From: Pseudoalteromonas luteoviolacea
GTDB lineage: Bacteria; Pseudomonadota; Gammaproteobacteria; Enterobacterales; Alteromonadaceae
Length of the DNA stretch: 64,000 bases
Reading direction: 5' to 3'
Assembly: GCF_001696455.1 (NCBI RefSeq)
Contig: NZ_MAUJ01000009.1
Span: forward strand, 62,001 to 126,000
The notes below the pieces were generated by a model. That model saw only the letters and a list, made by a program, of their open reading frames with translations, had not been told where the DNA came from and did not search any database. This document shows positions 26,544 through 35,636 of this stretch, piece by piece; position 1 is the first letter of the stretch, and every line of letters starts with the position of its first letter. Position numbers and translations under genes: made by a program.

Positions 26544-27728
26544 TTATCGACCTTCGCCGATCCGTGCTTTTACCCAAGCCCCCGCTTCTTTAAGCTGGCT
26601 GTCAGTAAAGTTTTGATTTGTACAAGCACCCCGCTTGAATACGGCACCACTGCGAAAATCATCCGAGTAATTCCAGTTTGTCCAACTGATTTTCTTTCGT
26701 GCCATCAAATCAATGTATTGCTGCGCACTGACAAAATCATTGGGGCCATCGCCATCATAGTTTTGCGTGCCCCACTCACTGACAAACACAGGTAAAACAT
26801 CTGACGCTTGGTCGAGCACGGTACGATAGTAGTCTTTGTGTGATGCCGCGTAAAAATGGAAGGTATACATGATATTATCGAATTTCACAGGGTCATTGAG
26901 TACATCTTGAACACTGCCCCCCGAAGACGCACCAAATGTAGACCAACCGTGTGTCCCCAATAAAATCAATGCATCGGGCTGAATATTTCTGATGACCGGA
27001 ATCACCTGCTCTGCATAGTGGCGGATCTGAGACCACTCGACTTTATTTGGCTCGTTGGCAATATCATAAATCACATTTTTGCGATGTTTATTGCTGGTGA
27101 CAATGTCGGTGAAAAACTGTTTTGCTAAGTCCAAATTAAAATTCGGATCGCCCGGATTGAGTTGATGCCAATCCACCAGAACATAAAGCCCACGCTGACT
27201 GGCTTTATCAATTAAGGTATTCATTTGCGCAGTAAATCCTGCTGGATCATTTTCGTAACCGCCTTCTTGTACATACAAGCTCAAGCGCACAATATCAGCC
27301 TGCCAGTCATACGCTAAAACATCTAAGCTCACATCCGTCATACACTTACCAAGCCCATACCACTGCAATCCATGGCTGCTCATGCCTCGCAGCTGAATAC
27401 GCGCGTTGTGTTCACTACACAGCCCTGTACCACACACCTTTAAACGGCCATATTTTTCAATCGGGGATACTTGCGTGCCATCACTGCACCGCCCTAGGTA
27501 TTGCCATGCAGCATTGCTGCCAGGCTCAGATTTGGTCCACCAATTCGCCTGATAGAGCTTATTATCATGCTGCATTTTGTCACCCGTATTGGCATGACTG
27601 GGTTTACCCTGCCAATCCAGTTGTGGCCAATTTGGGTAGGCATTTACTCCATCACAACTTTGCCCGTATGCCTGACTACATCCTAGCCCAACAGCCAAAG
27701 AGATGGCGCTTAGATAAATCGATTTCAT
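26544..27728 (-). CDS. Secreted GH5 cellulase with N-terminal CBM5/12-like domain
   Basis: 394 residues. The signal peptide ends near residue 23 (SQAYGQ-SC). Residues 25-81 are a carbohydrate-binding module with the aromatic pattern of CBM5/12 (VNAYPNWPQLDWQGK, LYQANWWTKSEPG, WQYLGRC). Residues about 90-390 are a GH5 catalytic barrel: acid/base E226 in DIANEPN, nucleophile E318 in FVSEWGTQ, plus LRGMSSHGLQWYG and WTNWNYSDD. It should cut beta-1,4-glucan (cellulose) outside the cell. In Pseudoalteromonas Cel5G the module is C-terminal; here it is N-terminal. AAAGGAAAC precedes the ATG. Confidence 0.93.
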   Translation of the reverse strand: MKSIYLSAISLAVGLGCSQAYGQSCDGVNAYPNWPQLDWQGKPSHANTGDKMQHDNKLYQANWWTKSEPGSNAAWQYLGRCSDGTQVSPIEKYGRLKVCGTGLCSEHNARIQLRGMSSHGLQWYGLGKCMTDVSLDVLAYDWQADIVRLSLYVQEGGYENDPAGFTAQMNTLIDKASQRGLYVLVDWHQLNPGDPNFNLDLAKQFFTDIVTSNKHRKNVIYDIANEPNKVEWSQIRHYAEQVIPVIRNIQPDALILLGTHGWSTFGASSGGSVQDVLNDPVKFDNIMYTFHFYAASHKDYYRTVLDQASDVLPVFVSEWGTQNYDGDGPNDFVSAQQYIDLMARKKISWTNWNYSDDFRSGAVFKRGACTNQNFTDSQLKEAGAWVKARIGEGR

Positions 27729-28074
27729 TTTGTTTCCTTTACATGTTGTTTACTTTTTAGTTCCCAATAAGGATATACACGGTTGCGCACAAAATGCTTA
27801 GCGCTGAGCGTGGTTTTGATCGCAAAGTATTAAAATTAGCGTGATATGTTTAAGGATTCGGGGAGATACAATGTTCAAAAATGACGAGCAACCTCCATGG
27901 CTGAAGGTCAAAACCCTCTTTCAGCGCTCTTGTATATACAACTTAATTTAGGCGTATGCGCTTAACCTTTAGAGCTAGAAGCTGTCACGGCTGTTATCTC
28001 TTCAAATAAATTACGTTTATTCATTAATAGGGCGCACCCTTCTTTGTCACGGCGCATAAACAGGATAAAAGTAC
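27729..28074. other. Intergenic region with one possible tiny gene
   Basis: 346 bases between the cellulase start and the divergent thioredoxin gene, so both promoters must be here. The only coding candidate is a 26-codon frame at 27871-27951, listed separately. Otherwise I see no repeat or RNA gene. Confidence 0.5.
27871..27951 (+). CDS. Possible 26-residue small ORF
   Basis: An ATG preceded at good distance by a strong GGGGAG ribosome site, coding MFKNDEQPPWLKVKTLFQRS and six more residues (last CIYNLI). No signal or membrane segment. The ribosome site is the only positive evidence; it could be a leader peptide for the thioredoxin gene downstream or chance. Confidence 0.22.
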   Translation: MFKNDEQPPWLKVKTLFQRSCIYNLI

Positions 28075-28602
28075 ATGTTAAATAAATTCCTTTTGCTACT
28101 GTGGGCACTGTGTTTCACTGCCTCCACACAAGCCGCAATAACACACTTTGGCAGCGAACAAATCATTGGCCTAAACAAACAAGGGACGCCGGTTGTTCGT
28201 AGCCTTGATACCCCAACGGTCGTTACTTTTTGGGCTTCTTGGTGCCCGTATTGCAAAAAAATATTGCCGTTACTAGAGGGACTACAACGTAAGCTGGGCA
28301 CAGATAAGATCCGTATTATCGTCGTTAATACCCGAGAAGAGGGCACGCTCAGACAAACAAGACGCACATACAAAAAACTTGTGAAACAATTTGAGAAAAA
28401 AGGCCTGCAACTGGAGTTTGTGTTTGATAAAAAACATGCCTTATACAACACACTCAACAAGCCCGGCCTCCCCTATACCATGGTGATCGATAAACAAGGC
28501 AAAATCACCTATGCACAAGCAGGTTATAGCGAGCAAATAGCACCACCTATGCTAGCGGCTATACAAGCGGTATTAAGTGACGGCAGTACCGCCAAACATT
28601 AA
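28075..28602 (+). CDS. Periplasmic thioredoxin-like protein (TlpA/ResA type)
   Basis: 175 residues: signal peptide to about residue 20 (STQA-AI), then a thioredoxin fold with the active site WCPYC (C57, C60) in VTFWASWCPYCKKILP and the cis-proline segment GLPYTMVIDKQGKI. TlpA/ResA-type proteins reduce disulfides in the periplasm, often for cytochrome c maturation or oxidative repair. Single gene, closed by a strong terminator. Confidence 0.9.
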   Translation: MLNKFLLLLWALCFTASTQAAITHFGSEQIIGLNKQGTPVVRSLDTPTVVTFWASWCPYCKKILPLLEGLQRKLGTDKIRIIVVNTREEGTLRQTRRTYKKLVKQFEKKGLQLEFVFDKKHALYNTLNKPGLPYTMVIDKQGKITYAQAGYSEQIAPPMLAAIQAVLSDGSTAKH

Positions 28603-28603
28603 A

Positions 28604-28637
28604 AAAGCCCTGCAAGCTAAAGAGCTTGTAGGGCTTT
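28604..28637. terminator. Bidirectional rho-independent terminator
   Basis: A 15-base stem (AAAGCCCTGCAAGCT with AGCTTGTAGGGCTTT, one G-U pair) around an AAAG loop. It has A-runs on one flank and T-runs in the 3' arm, between the convergent thioredoxin and PKD lipoprotein genes. It serves both. Confidence 0.85.
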
Positions 28638-28671
28638 GCAAATACAAATTTTTATGTATCAGGAATTAAAC

Positions 28672-31152
28672 TTATTTTAGCTCGCCTGCCTCACATTCAC
28701 GCCATTCACTCAGAATGCCATCATTCGCAGCACGCCAGTTTTCCAGTACGAAGGTCACTTCTGGGATCTCTTTAATGTTAAACGAGAAATGGAAACCTTC
28801 CGCTTTGTCATCCGTACGGATACACGGTACTTTCGGGTAGATGGTCTGGAAGTTTAATGCATCACCTTTGGCAATCACTAAGCCTTCACTCAACCCTTCA
28901 AAGCGCGGTGTTAAATCGTCTAACCCACCATTAATGTGGCTTACTTTGACATTCTCGATGGTGTAATCACCGTCTACTGCCGTCATGGACCACTGTGTAG
29001 CGCCTTCTTCTAAGTAAGGTTTAGAGCTAGAGTAAAAGTCGCTGGCGAAAGGCGGTTTGTTCTCGTACGGTAATGGGTGCCATAGGCTCTCGCCATCCGC
29101 ATTTAAACTGCGCAATCTCACCCCTTTGGCATCTTCCATAGAGTCGACATTAACCACAAAATCGTAGTTCTCAGCGTCATTGATCAAGTCAGTCGCGTAG
29201 TAACGGAATACGTAAGTGCCCGGCTTGCTAAATACTTGGCCTCGGCTATCTGGGCAATCCGCTTTGTCTGGGTAGCTGGTAAACGTACCACCACTTGCCG
29301 GTGTGCTCACTAGCTCTTGGTGCCAATGTACTTCGTCGCCATCAGCATCCACAATCACTGGGCGATGTAGCAACGACATACAAGGCAAGATTTGATAATA
29401 GTTTTCGCCTTGGCTCAATCTGCCCCAACTTCTTGCCCACACTACAGAGCGGATCTCAGGCACGGTGTTCGACACTTTCGCAAACCCTGTGTCTTGAGAA
29501 TATGACTTCGCCATCAGGCCACGATCGTCTTCAACAATCAAACGCGCGGTGTAAGACCCCGGCACATCCGTTTTGACTCTAGCGCGGCGGTATTCTTGGC
29601 TTTCTGGCTCAATTACCGCCTCAATCACCGCATTACTGCCATCTGGCTTATCTACTAACTCCCAATGGAATGTCATTGGGTCATTGTTTGGATCTTTACT
29701 CGATGCATCAAATACTAGGTCGTTACCGACAATCACTGATTTCGATTGGGCATCGACCCCACGGGTTGAAGGCTGACCATTTACGTTACCAATTTTAGCT
29801 TCCATTGACGCTTCTTTGGTGACTTGATTGACGCCGTCAGTCACCGTCATGCGGACAACATAAGTCCCTTCTACATCCAACTTTTGGATCTTTTTACCAA
29901 GCGGTTTCCATGAGCCAATATCAACCAGCTCAACCGTACTGCCTTCTGGTTTTTGGATAAGCTCGGCATCCACAATTGAAATGTCATCGGCTTCTGGGTC
30001 ATAACCGATAAAGTTAAACTCAGCTCTTAAACCTACTTCTTGCTCGCCAATACTGTACGATGGGTAGTAACCCGTTGCGTGCAATTTACCAATGGGTGCT
30101 GCATTGCTCGTCGCTTCAGGATCTTTCTCAACGGTTACTTTAATTTCAGCCGTGTCGCTTTTTTTGTCGCCATCAAAAACAAACATGGTCAAGGCATATT
30201 CGCCCGCCGCCACAGGTGTGAATTTCAGTGTACTTGTTTTGTTACCTTCCAACGTTGGCAATGGCACATTATCAGGTTCAACTGGGCTGTACGCCCACTG
30301 CCAACGATATTGCAGTGCTTCACCTTCAGGGTCGAAGCTTTCGCCAGCATCTAACACAGCTTGTTGACCTAGCGTGATGGTTAAGTCTTCAACTTTAGCC
30401 ACAGGAGCAACATTTGCGGTATATATTTTTACAACCACATCTACTGGATCAGCGGCATTGTCACCTAAGCTCACAACTAGCTGCATCTTGTATTCACCAA
30501 CAACATCAACGTCCAGCTTCGCGAGTTCTTGATCGCTATCATTGAGCTTTGCAGCACTGTCTTGTGGCTTTTCTACAAGGGTCCAGCTGTAGGTTAATTC
30601 GCCTTCAGCACCGGTCGGCAAGATACTGTTACTGGCATCTAAATCGACCGTCGTAGTGCCAAGAGGTTCTTCATAGCTGGTTTTTGTCACTGCAACAGGT
30701 TTAGTACTCGTTGCGGTAAACTGTATGGTTGAGGCTTCACTCTCTTTTTCACCGTCTTTAACTGTCAGGCGAACTACATAGTCGCCAGGCAGGTCCGCGG
30801 TAAATTGCGTATCCACACCGTCCTCGCTATTTAAAACCGCTTTACTAAATGGCGGTAACGTCGTGATTTCCCAGTCGTACGTTAATGTACTGTCGGCGCT
30901 GCCTTTACTTTCTGCGCCACTGAGTGTGACGGTGACATCCCCTTGCTCAACAGAGAATGAACTGCCTTCGCTCGAGGTAACGTTAATTGCTGCCACTGGC
31001 TTTTCGGTCGTTGTGCCCGTGCCTGTTGAAGGCGTCGTTGGTGCTGTAGGCGTAGTCGTTGGGGTTGTTGTATTGTTATCAGAACTGCCACCACAGGCAG
31101 TTAGTGTGACTGACACCCCTAATGCAGCCAAAATACTGAGAGCACGATTCAT
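28672..31152 (-). CDS. PKD-repeat outer-membrane lipoprotein, haem locus
   Basis: 826 residues. Lipoprotein signal with lipobox LTAC (Cys20), then a Thr/Pro linker of about 30 residues (TTTPTTTPTAPTT). Several PKD/Ig-like beta domains follow, each ending in GDYVVRLTVKDG-, GEYALTMFVFDG- or GTYVVRMTVTDG-type strands. The final 200 residues are different, with four Cys (PCMSLL, DCPDS, PCIRTD, RECEAG). It follows the HasR-like receptor by 31 bases and shares its promoter. In Has systems this place belongs to the secreted hemophore HasA, which is absent. I infer a surface-exposed haem- or haemoprotein-capturing partner of the receptor; no known haem-binding motif proves it. Confidence 0.7.
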   Translation of the reverse strand: MNRALSILAALGVSVTLTACGGSSDNNTTTPTTTPTAPTTPSTGTGTTTEKPVAAINVTSSEGSSFSVEQGDVTVTLSGAESKGSADSTLTYDWEITTLPPFSKAVLNSEDGVDTQFTADLPGDYVVRLTVKDGEKESEASTIQFTATSTKPVAVTKTSYEEPLGTTTVDLDASNSILPTGAEGELTYSWTLVEKPQDSAAKLNDSDQELAKLDVDVVGEYKMQLVVSLGDNAADPVDVVVKIYTANVAPVAKVEDLTITLGQQAVLDAGESFDPEGEALQYRWQWAYSPVEPDNVPLPTLEGNKTSTLKFTPVAAGEYALTMFVFDGDKKSDTAEIKVTVEKDPEATSNAAPIGKLHATGYYPSYSIGEQEVGLRAEFNFIGYDPEADDISIVDAELIQKPEGSTVELVDIGSWKPLGKKIQKLDVEGTYVVRMTVTDGVNQVTKEASMEAKIGNVNGQPSTRGVDAQSKSVIVGNDLVFDASSKDPNNDPMTFHWELVDKPDGSNAVIEAVIEPESQEYRRARVKTDVPGSYTARLIVEDDRGLMAKSYSQDTGFAKVSNTVPEIRSVVWARSWGRLSQGENYYQILPCMSLLHRPVIVDADGDEVHWHQELVSTPASGGTFTSYPDKADCPDSRGQVFSKPGTYVFRYYATDLINDAENYDFVVNVDSMEDAKGVRLRSLNADGESLWHPLPYENKPPFASDFYSSSKPYLEEGATQWSMTAVDGDYTIENVKVSHINGGLDDLTPRFEGLSEGLVIAKGDALNFQTIYPKVPCIRTDDKAEGFHFSFNIKEIPEVTFVLENWRAANDGILSEWRECEAGELK

Positions 31153-31183
31153 GCGATTCTCCGTTGTTCAGGGTTGGATTGGT

Positions 31184-33886
31184 CTAAAACGCGAGCGTTA
31201 AGCTGAGTTTTGCGGTTCTGCCAGGAGCAGGCACTAAACCTAAACTCAGGGCATCTAAGTAGTAACGATCTGTGATGTTGTCTATGGTTAAGTCCACTGA
31301 CACCATGTCGTTAAATTTGTATCGAGTGTAAAAATCAATTAGGCGGTAACTGTGCCATTCCACAGGCTCAAGAAAGCCAAAGTCATCGTTGTATTTTGGA
31401 ATAGGGTTTCGTTTACCCATTAACGTACCGCGCAGACCAAGCTCAAGTTTTTGCTCTAGCAGCTTGTAGCCAAAGTGCACACTCGCGTGCCACTTAGGGG
31501 GCACCATATTGTTGAAGTAACTGTTTGGTATGCCCCAGTCGGTGCAGTGGTATCGTACAAAGCTCCCCTTGTTACACACCTCTATTTTGCCGTAATGGGT
31601 ACCACTGAATTCAAATAGCCAATCTGGCGTTTCATAGCTCAGATTGATTTCCACGCCATTTAAGTCAACGCTGTCGATATTCCTCAGACGAAATTCATCT
31701 AACGCACTGCGCTTGTCTTCAAAGGCATTGCGCTGTGTTCGCGTTAAGTAGTCATCCACATGGTTGCTAAATAGCGCCAATTTTGCGCCAAAAACATGAC
31801 CCGCATCGAGTGTGTTTTCATTAAAGTAATTAATCCCGATTTCTCTATTTAAAGCGCGCTCAGCCTTAAGCGGAATATCAAGCGCTGGGCTGACAGAAAA
31901 CCCAGAGGTATTTTCAAACAAGCTAGGCATTCTGAGCGCCTCAGCATAACGCAAGTACACTTGAGTATGTTTGGCAAAGGCCCACGTCGCAGACACCATG
32001 GGCGCACCACCGGAGTGCTTATTACGGTAGTAAACCGGTAAGCAGCCGTCAGCACCATCTGAGATACATGCCGCATTGTCTTTTGCCAGTGGTAAAGGGT
32101 TGTTATCTTTTGAAGAAAAACGGATGTAACGCAACCCCGCTTCAAAGGTCCAATCCTGCCATGGTTGCCAAGTCAGGTTGGAAAACGCACTGAACTCATC
32201 TTTATTGCCGCTTCTTGAGCCTGCGTAAAACCCCTCTGAAGCCGGCGTATTGGTGTCCACCTCTTCCCACTGGGCGGCAATACCGTATTGCCATTTCAAT
32301 TCACCCATTGGATAAAACAGCATAGTGTTAGAGACATCAGCACCCAAGCGCTGATAATCATCGGTTCTCGCCGTATTGCTTTCTAGGTCAACTGAACCGA
32401 CGCCCGGCGTATTCAGATCTGTCACTGAGTCGGTATGCCACAGGTTGGCTTCCAAATCTATATTGTCGAGCTCTACAGGTTGCCACCCATAAGCCATGGT
32501 AAAGGTTTGATTGAGCACCTCACTGTTTAGCCACTGTCTCGATTGGCCAAACGATTTCACTTGTGATGGCATCATCTCACCATACTCGCTGTTGTAGCGA
32601 ATATAGCTCAGCTCTAAACTCTGATCTGCGGGCATCAATACGGTTGAACTCACCAACCATGAGGTGCTCTCAAAATTGGTATTGGGAATGCGCTCTCCTG
32701 CGCGAAATCGCGACACCCCATCTCTTTCGACCGTTGTCTCCTTATACCAAGCAGCCTGTTTAGGTTCGCTGTATGTCAGCGTCGGCGCTGGGCCATTTGT
32801 GCCCGCATAATAGTTGCCCTGTTTACGCTTCGCATAGGCTATCACCAAATCGCCCCAATCGAAGCGCTGTGCGCCAGCAAAGCTGCCCGCATAGCTCGAA
32901 AAATCAAACAGACTGGGTCTGTCCATGCCTTCAACAGGCGCGAAGCGCTCTGGCATTTTGCGGTTTTCTGGACAGTTAACACTGTTTTCAAATCGGCAGT
33001 CTGAAATATACACTTTATGCGGTAAATAGTAGCCAGCATAAGTGCCGGGCTGTGGCTGTGCACTGCTATTGCCAATACCACTTACGCGCGCTCTAAAACC
33101 ACTGAGTTCACCCTCTTTGACAATGTCATCCGCACGCAACGTTTTTACCGTCACTAGACCGCCTGTCGCGCCGGTGCCCGCTGCCGACATGGTTGGCCCT
33201 TTATTTATTTGCATAGAGCCAATCAGATCTGGGTCGATATAGCTGCGACTAGACACGCCGGCGTAACCACGATAAACCGTGGTCTCCTGACGGCTGCCAT
33301 CAACCACAACAGGCACTCGCCCCTGCCCCTGCATGCCGCGAATATTGATGTCCAGCCCGCCGGAGTTTCGATTTTCACTCACTAGCACACCTGCCACACC
33401 CTGAAAAATATCACCGACACTGGTACCTCTAAATCGCTCGATATTTTCGCGCGTTACCACATTCACTGACGATGAACTTTGATAGGTTTTGGCTTTCGCA
33501 CTGTCGCTGTGTGTTTGCACCTGAATGGTATCGAGTGTCATCACACCTTTACTGGAACTGGCTTGAATGATCCACGCGCCTGCACCCACAGGGATCGCCT
33601 GCAAATTGGTGTTGCTCAATAGCGTCAGCAACATCGTTTGGCTGTCAAATACGCCTGATATCGCTGGTACCGTCACCCCTTCTACAAGGTGCTCTTCAAA
33701 AGATAGCGTCACACGCGCCTGACGAGAGTACACATTGAGCACATCGCCTAACTTACCCGCTGGCAGCTGAAACTCGATTGCGTTTGGTGCCATCACAGCG
33801 TCGCTGGCGTAGGCAGGTAAACAAATACAATTTAAAGCCACCGCTAATACAGTTGGGACAAAAGGTAAATTAGTGCGATTATGCAT
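31184..33886 (-). CDS. hasR: HasR-like TonB-dependent haem receptor with STN signalling domain
   Basis: 900 residues. Signal peptide to about residue 27 (CLPAYA-SD). An STN domain (about 40-110, QLPAGKLGDVLNVYSRQARVTLSF) contacts the FecR-type regulator for cell-surface signalling. The plug has NIRGMQGQGRVPVVVDGSRQ, GYAGVSSRSYIDPDLI and NKGPTMSAAGTGATGG, typical of the haem/haemoglobin receptor family. The barrel contains YAEALRMPSLFE, like the FRAP/NPNL region of haem receptors, and ends in aromatic LTLAF. With fecI/fecR homologues upstream and haem oxygenase nearby, haem import is strongly indicated. Confidence 0.85.
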   Translation of the reverse strand: MHNRTNLPFVPTVLAVALNCICLPAYASDAVMAPNAIEFQLPAGKLGDVLNVYSRQARVTLSFEEHLVEGVTVPAISGVFDSQTMLLTLLSNTNLQAIPVGAGAWIIQASSSKGVMTLDTIQVQTHSDSAKAKTYQSSSSVNVVTRENIERFRGTSVGDIFQGVAGVLVSENRNSGGLDINIRGMQGQGRVPVVVDGSRQETTVYRGYAGVSSRSYIDPDLIGSMQINKGPTMSAAGTGATGGLVTVKTLRADDIVKEGELSGFRARVSGIGNSSAQPQPGTYAGYYLPHKVYISDCRFENSVNCPENRKMPERFAPVEGMDRPSLFDFSSYAGSFAGAQRFDWGDLVIAYAKRKQGNYYAGTNGPAPTLTYSEPKQAAWYKETTVERDGVSRFRAGERIPNTNFESTSWLVSSTVLMPADQSLELSYIRYNSEYGEMMPSQVKSFGQSRQWLNSEVLNQTFTMAYGWQPVELDNIDLEANLWHTDSVTDLNTPGVGSVDLESNTARTDDYQRLGADVSNTMLFYPMGELKWQYGIAAQWEEVDTNTPASEGFYAGSRSGNKDEFSAFSNLTWQPWQDWTFEAGLRYIRFSSKDNNPLPLAKDNAACISDGADGCLPVYYRNKHSGGAPMVSATWAFAKHTQVYLRYAEALRMPSLFENTSGFSVSPALDIPLKAERALNREIGINYFNENTLDAGHVFGAKLALFSNHVDDYLTRTQRNAFEDKRSALDEFRLRNIDSVDLNGVEINLSYETPDWLFEFSGTHYGKIEVCNKGSFVRYHCTDWGIPNSYFNNMVPPKWHASVHFGYKLLEQKLELGLRGTLMGKRNPIPKYNDDFGFLEPVEWHSYRLIDFYTRYKFNDMVSVDLTIDNITDRYYLDALSLGLVPAPGRTAKLSLTLAF

Positions 33887-33922
33887 TGAGTTTTGGTTCC
33901 AGTTTTTTGTTTCTCACTTATA

Positions 33923-33946
33923 AAGCCGAACCAACCCTCAAAACCC
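33923..33946 (-). promoter_or_regulatory. Candidate ECF-sigma promoter of hasR-PKD unit
   Basis: On the minus strand GGGTTT (33946-33941), 12 bases, then CGGCTT (33928-33923), followed by TATAAG and the hasR-like ATG 37 bases on. The same GGGTTT-N12-CG spacing precedes exbB and the haem oxygenase gene, so it is probably the site read by the FecI-type sigma factor of this locus. Confidence 0.65.
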
Positions 33947-33957
33947 GTAAAGAAAAA

Positions 33958-33972
33958 TGAAATTTATTATCA
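33958..33972 (-). promoter_or_regulatory. Fur box upstream of the haem receptor
   Basis: TGAAATTTATTATCA matches 12 of 15 positions of the Fur 7-1-7 consensus. It sits 11 bases upstream of the GGGTTT element, so iron-loaded Fur could block polymerase there. Confidence 0.6.
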
Positions 33973-34013
33973 TTTAAGTATTTTGAGGATTTAGAAATAC
34001 CGGAGATTTGGAA

Positions 34014-35000
34014 TTAAGCGATTGATTTTGCTTTAAGTTGCACCCAATAACGCGTGCGATATTGAAGTTCAGCGCCCACGGTACGTGCGAGTGTTTTTAA
34101 AATAAGGTCGTGGTCATTGAGTTGAAATACACCGGAGATCAAATGATTTTCAAGCGTAGGTTCGCTGCGAAGTAACCCCGTCCGGTAACGAGATAACTCT
34201 AATAACAAGGTTTTAAGTGGAATATCTCTGACTGAAAACACGCCATCGACCCAAGCACTGTAATCAAACCGCTCAGCATTCATACTGTTTGCTGCCAAAT
34301 CAGCAAGCTTTACCACCTCACCGGCGCTGATTTGACGTGAATAGCCGCTATTAGCATACATCCATACTTCACCGTCATCCACTTGCAACAGTGAGTAATC
34401 ATCTTCTTCTCTGAGATTGAACGTCGCTTGCTGGGTTTTAAGTACACCTTGACTCACGGTCACTTCAAAAGGTCGATGGTCAGACGCCGCTGTCAGGTGT
34501 ATTTCGCCCCTCGCAGCCTTGATTGCACGCTTGGTATCGGTAAATTCAACTTGCACACTAGAGTGCTGATTGAGCCACAGCTGACTGCTATCAGCAAGCT
34601 TGACCAACGCTTTACTACCATCCGTAACATGATCGGCATAGACAGGGTCGAGCCAACCTTGCTCGTACGATAACCAGCTTACTGCCAGTATGCCACACAG
34701 GGATCCACCCATATTTTTTAAAGCTTGTCGGCGAGACAGACTCTCTAACTCAGTGTCGGTTTCCATGATGGTTTGTTTGGCAAGTGTTGGGGCGGCTTGG
34801 GCAACCTTGTTAAACGTCGAGTCTAAATTACAGAGTCTTTGCCAAGCCAGCTCATTCTCTGGCTGAGCCAAACGCCAGCGCTCACAAGCTTGTAAAGTTG
34901 CGCCATCTTGGCCGCGAGATTCCAGCTTGATACGCCACGCGATTGCTTGGCGTACCACCTCTTCGGGTATCGCGACGGAGGTACGTTGACTTGAACTCAT
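34014..35000 (-). CDS. FecR-type anti-sigma/sigma regulator (HasS-like)
   Basis: 328 residues. The cytoplasmic N-terminal domain (residues 1-80, AIAWRIKLESRGQDGATLQACERWRLAQPENELAWQ style) binds the sigma factor. A twin-arginine-like SRRQAL (89-94) stands before the single membrane helix (98-112), as in E. coli FecR, which is Tat-translocated. The periplasmic FecR domain (GEIHLTAASDHRPFEV, VDDGEVWMYA) is followed by a C-terminal secretin/TonB-like subdomain (GVFQLNDHDLILKTLARTVG) that contacts the receptor STN. It relays haem occupancy of the receptor to the sigma factor encoded 6 bases upstream. Confidence 0.92.
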   Translation of the reverse strand: MSSSQRTSVAIPEEVVRQAIAWRIKLESRGQDGATLQACERWRLAQPENELAWQRLCNLDSTFNKVAQAAPTLAKQTIMETDTELESLSRRQALKNMGGSLCGILAVSWLSYEQGWLDPVYADHVTDGSKALVKLADSSQLWLNQHSSVQVEFTDTKRAIKAARGEIHLTAASDHRPFEVTVSQGVLKTQQATFNLREEDDYSLLQVDDGEVWMYANSGYSRQISAGEVVKLADLAANSMNAERFDYSAWVDGVFSVRDIPLKTLLLELSRYRTGLLRSEPTLENHLISGVFQLNDHDLILKTLARTVGAELQYRTRYWVQLKAKSIA

Positions 35001-35006
35001 CGCGAC

Positions 35007-35519
35007 TTACTCATCCAAACCATAGGTGTTCATGTAACAAGTCATCATCGCCTTGGCGACATATTTTTCGGCAGAAGACAAACTGACGCCAAGCTGCTTC
35101 GCCACTTCTTTGTATGCTAAGCCCTCTAGTCGAACCATTAAAAAAGCGAGCTTTTCTTTTGGTTTTAGACCATTTAACAGTTTATCGATTTGATCCAGCA
35201 GTTCCAGTGTTTCCCACTTTTGTTCAGCTGACGGGGCCATCGCTTCTGGCATATTCGCCAACATGGCTAAATAGTTTCTTTCTAAGATTTGACGACGCGC
35301 TTGGTCAATGACGAGGTTGTCAGCAATTTTGGCAAGCCATGCTTTGGTACTTTTAATCCCTTCGGTCTTATCAGGTCGGCCCAATAGTTTGACGAAGGTA
35401 TCTTGCGCTAAATCTTGTGCGTCTCCCCAGTTTTGAGTACGGCGCGCGATCCACTTTACCAACCACTCGTAGTGCGCTTGGTATAAGCTATTTAAACTGT
35501 TTGAGGTGTTACTAGACAA
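35007..35519 (-). CDS. FecI-type ECF sigma factor
   Basis: About 170 residues. Region 2 is visible as LYQAHYEWLVKWIARRTQNWGDAQDLAQDTFVKLL with AWLAKIADNLVIDQARR. Region 4 is the HTH LEGLAYKEVAKQLGVSLSSAEKYVAKAM. No in-frame ATG exists: TTG codons at 35555 and 35519 are the choices. I prefer 35519 because it leaves the Fur box 45 bases upstream and gives a normal FecI length. Released by the FecR-type partner when haem binds the receptor, it should transcribe hasR and the other units carrying the GGGTTT-N12-CG motif. Confidence 0.85.
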   Translation of the reverse strand: MSSNTSNSLNSLYQAHYEWLVKWIARRTQNWGDAQDLAQDTFVKLLGRPDKTEGIKSTKAWLAKIADNLVIDQARRQILERNYLAMLANMPEAMAPSAEQKWETLELLDQIDKLLNGLKPKEKLAFLMVRLEGLAYKEVAKQLGVSLSSAEKYVAKAMMTCYMNTYGLDE

Positions 35520-35564
35520 AAGTGTTCTACCCGTACTGTATGCTGGAAATCGCAAAAGTGTAAA

Positions 35565-35579
35565 TGATATTCAATCTCA
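35565..35579 (-). promoter_or_regulatory. Fur box upstream of the ECF sigma gene
   Basis: TGATATTCAATCTCA matches 12 of 15 Fur consensus positions. It lies between the sigma gene and the divergent exbB promoter, so iron would shut off sigma synthesis and with it the whole haem regulon. Confidence 0.6.
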
Positions 35580-35636
35580 TTTAAAGCGTAAATTCCAATA
35601 ATTTATTCCTTTAAAAATATTTTCATTTTCTTTTAC

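Noticed and set aside
30863..31201. 112-codon hydrophobic frame antisense to the PKD lipoprotein start
   Set aside because: Its Val/Pro-rich look is the complement of the Thr/Pro linker of the lipoprotein; no ribosome site.
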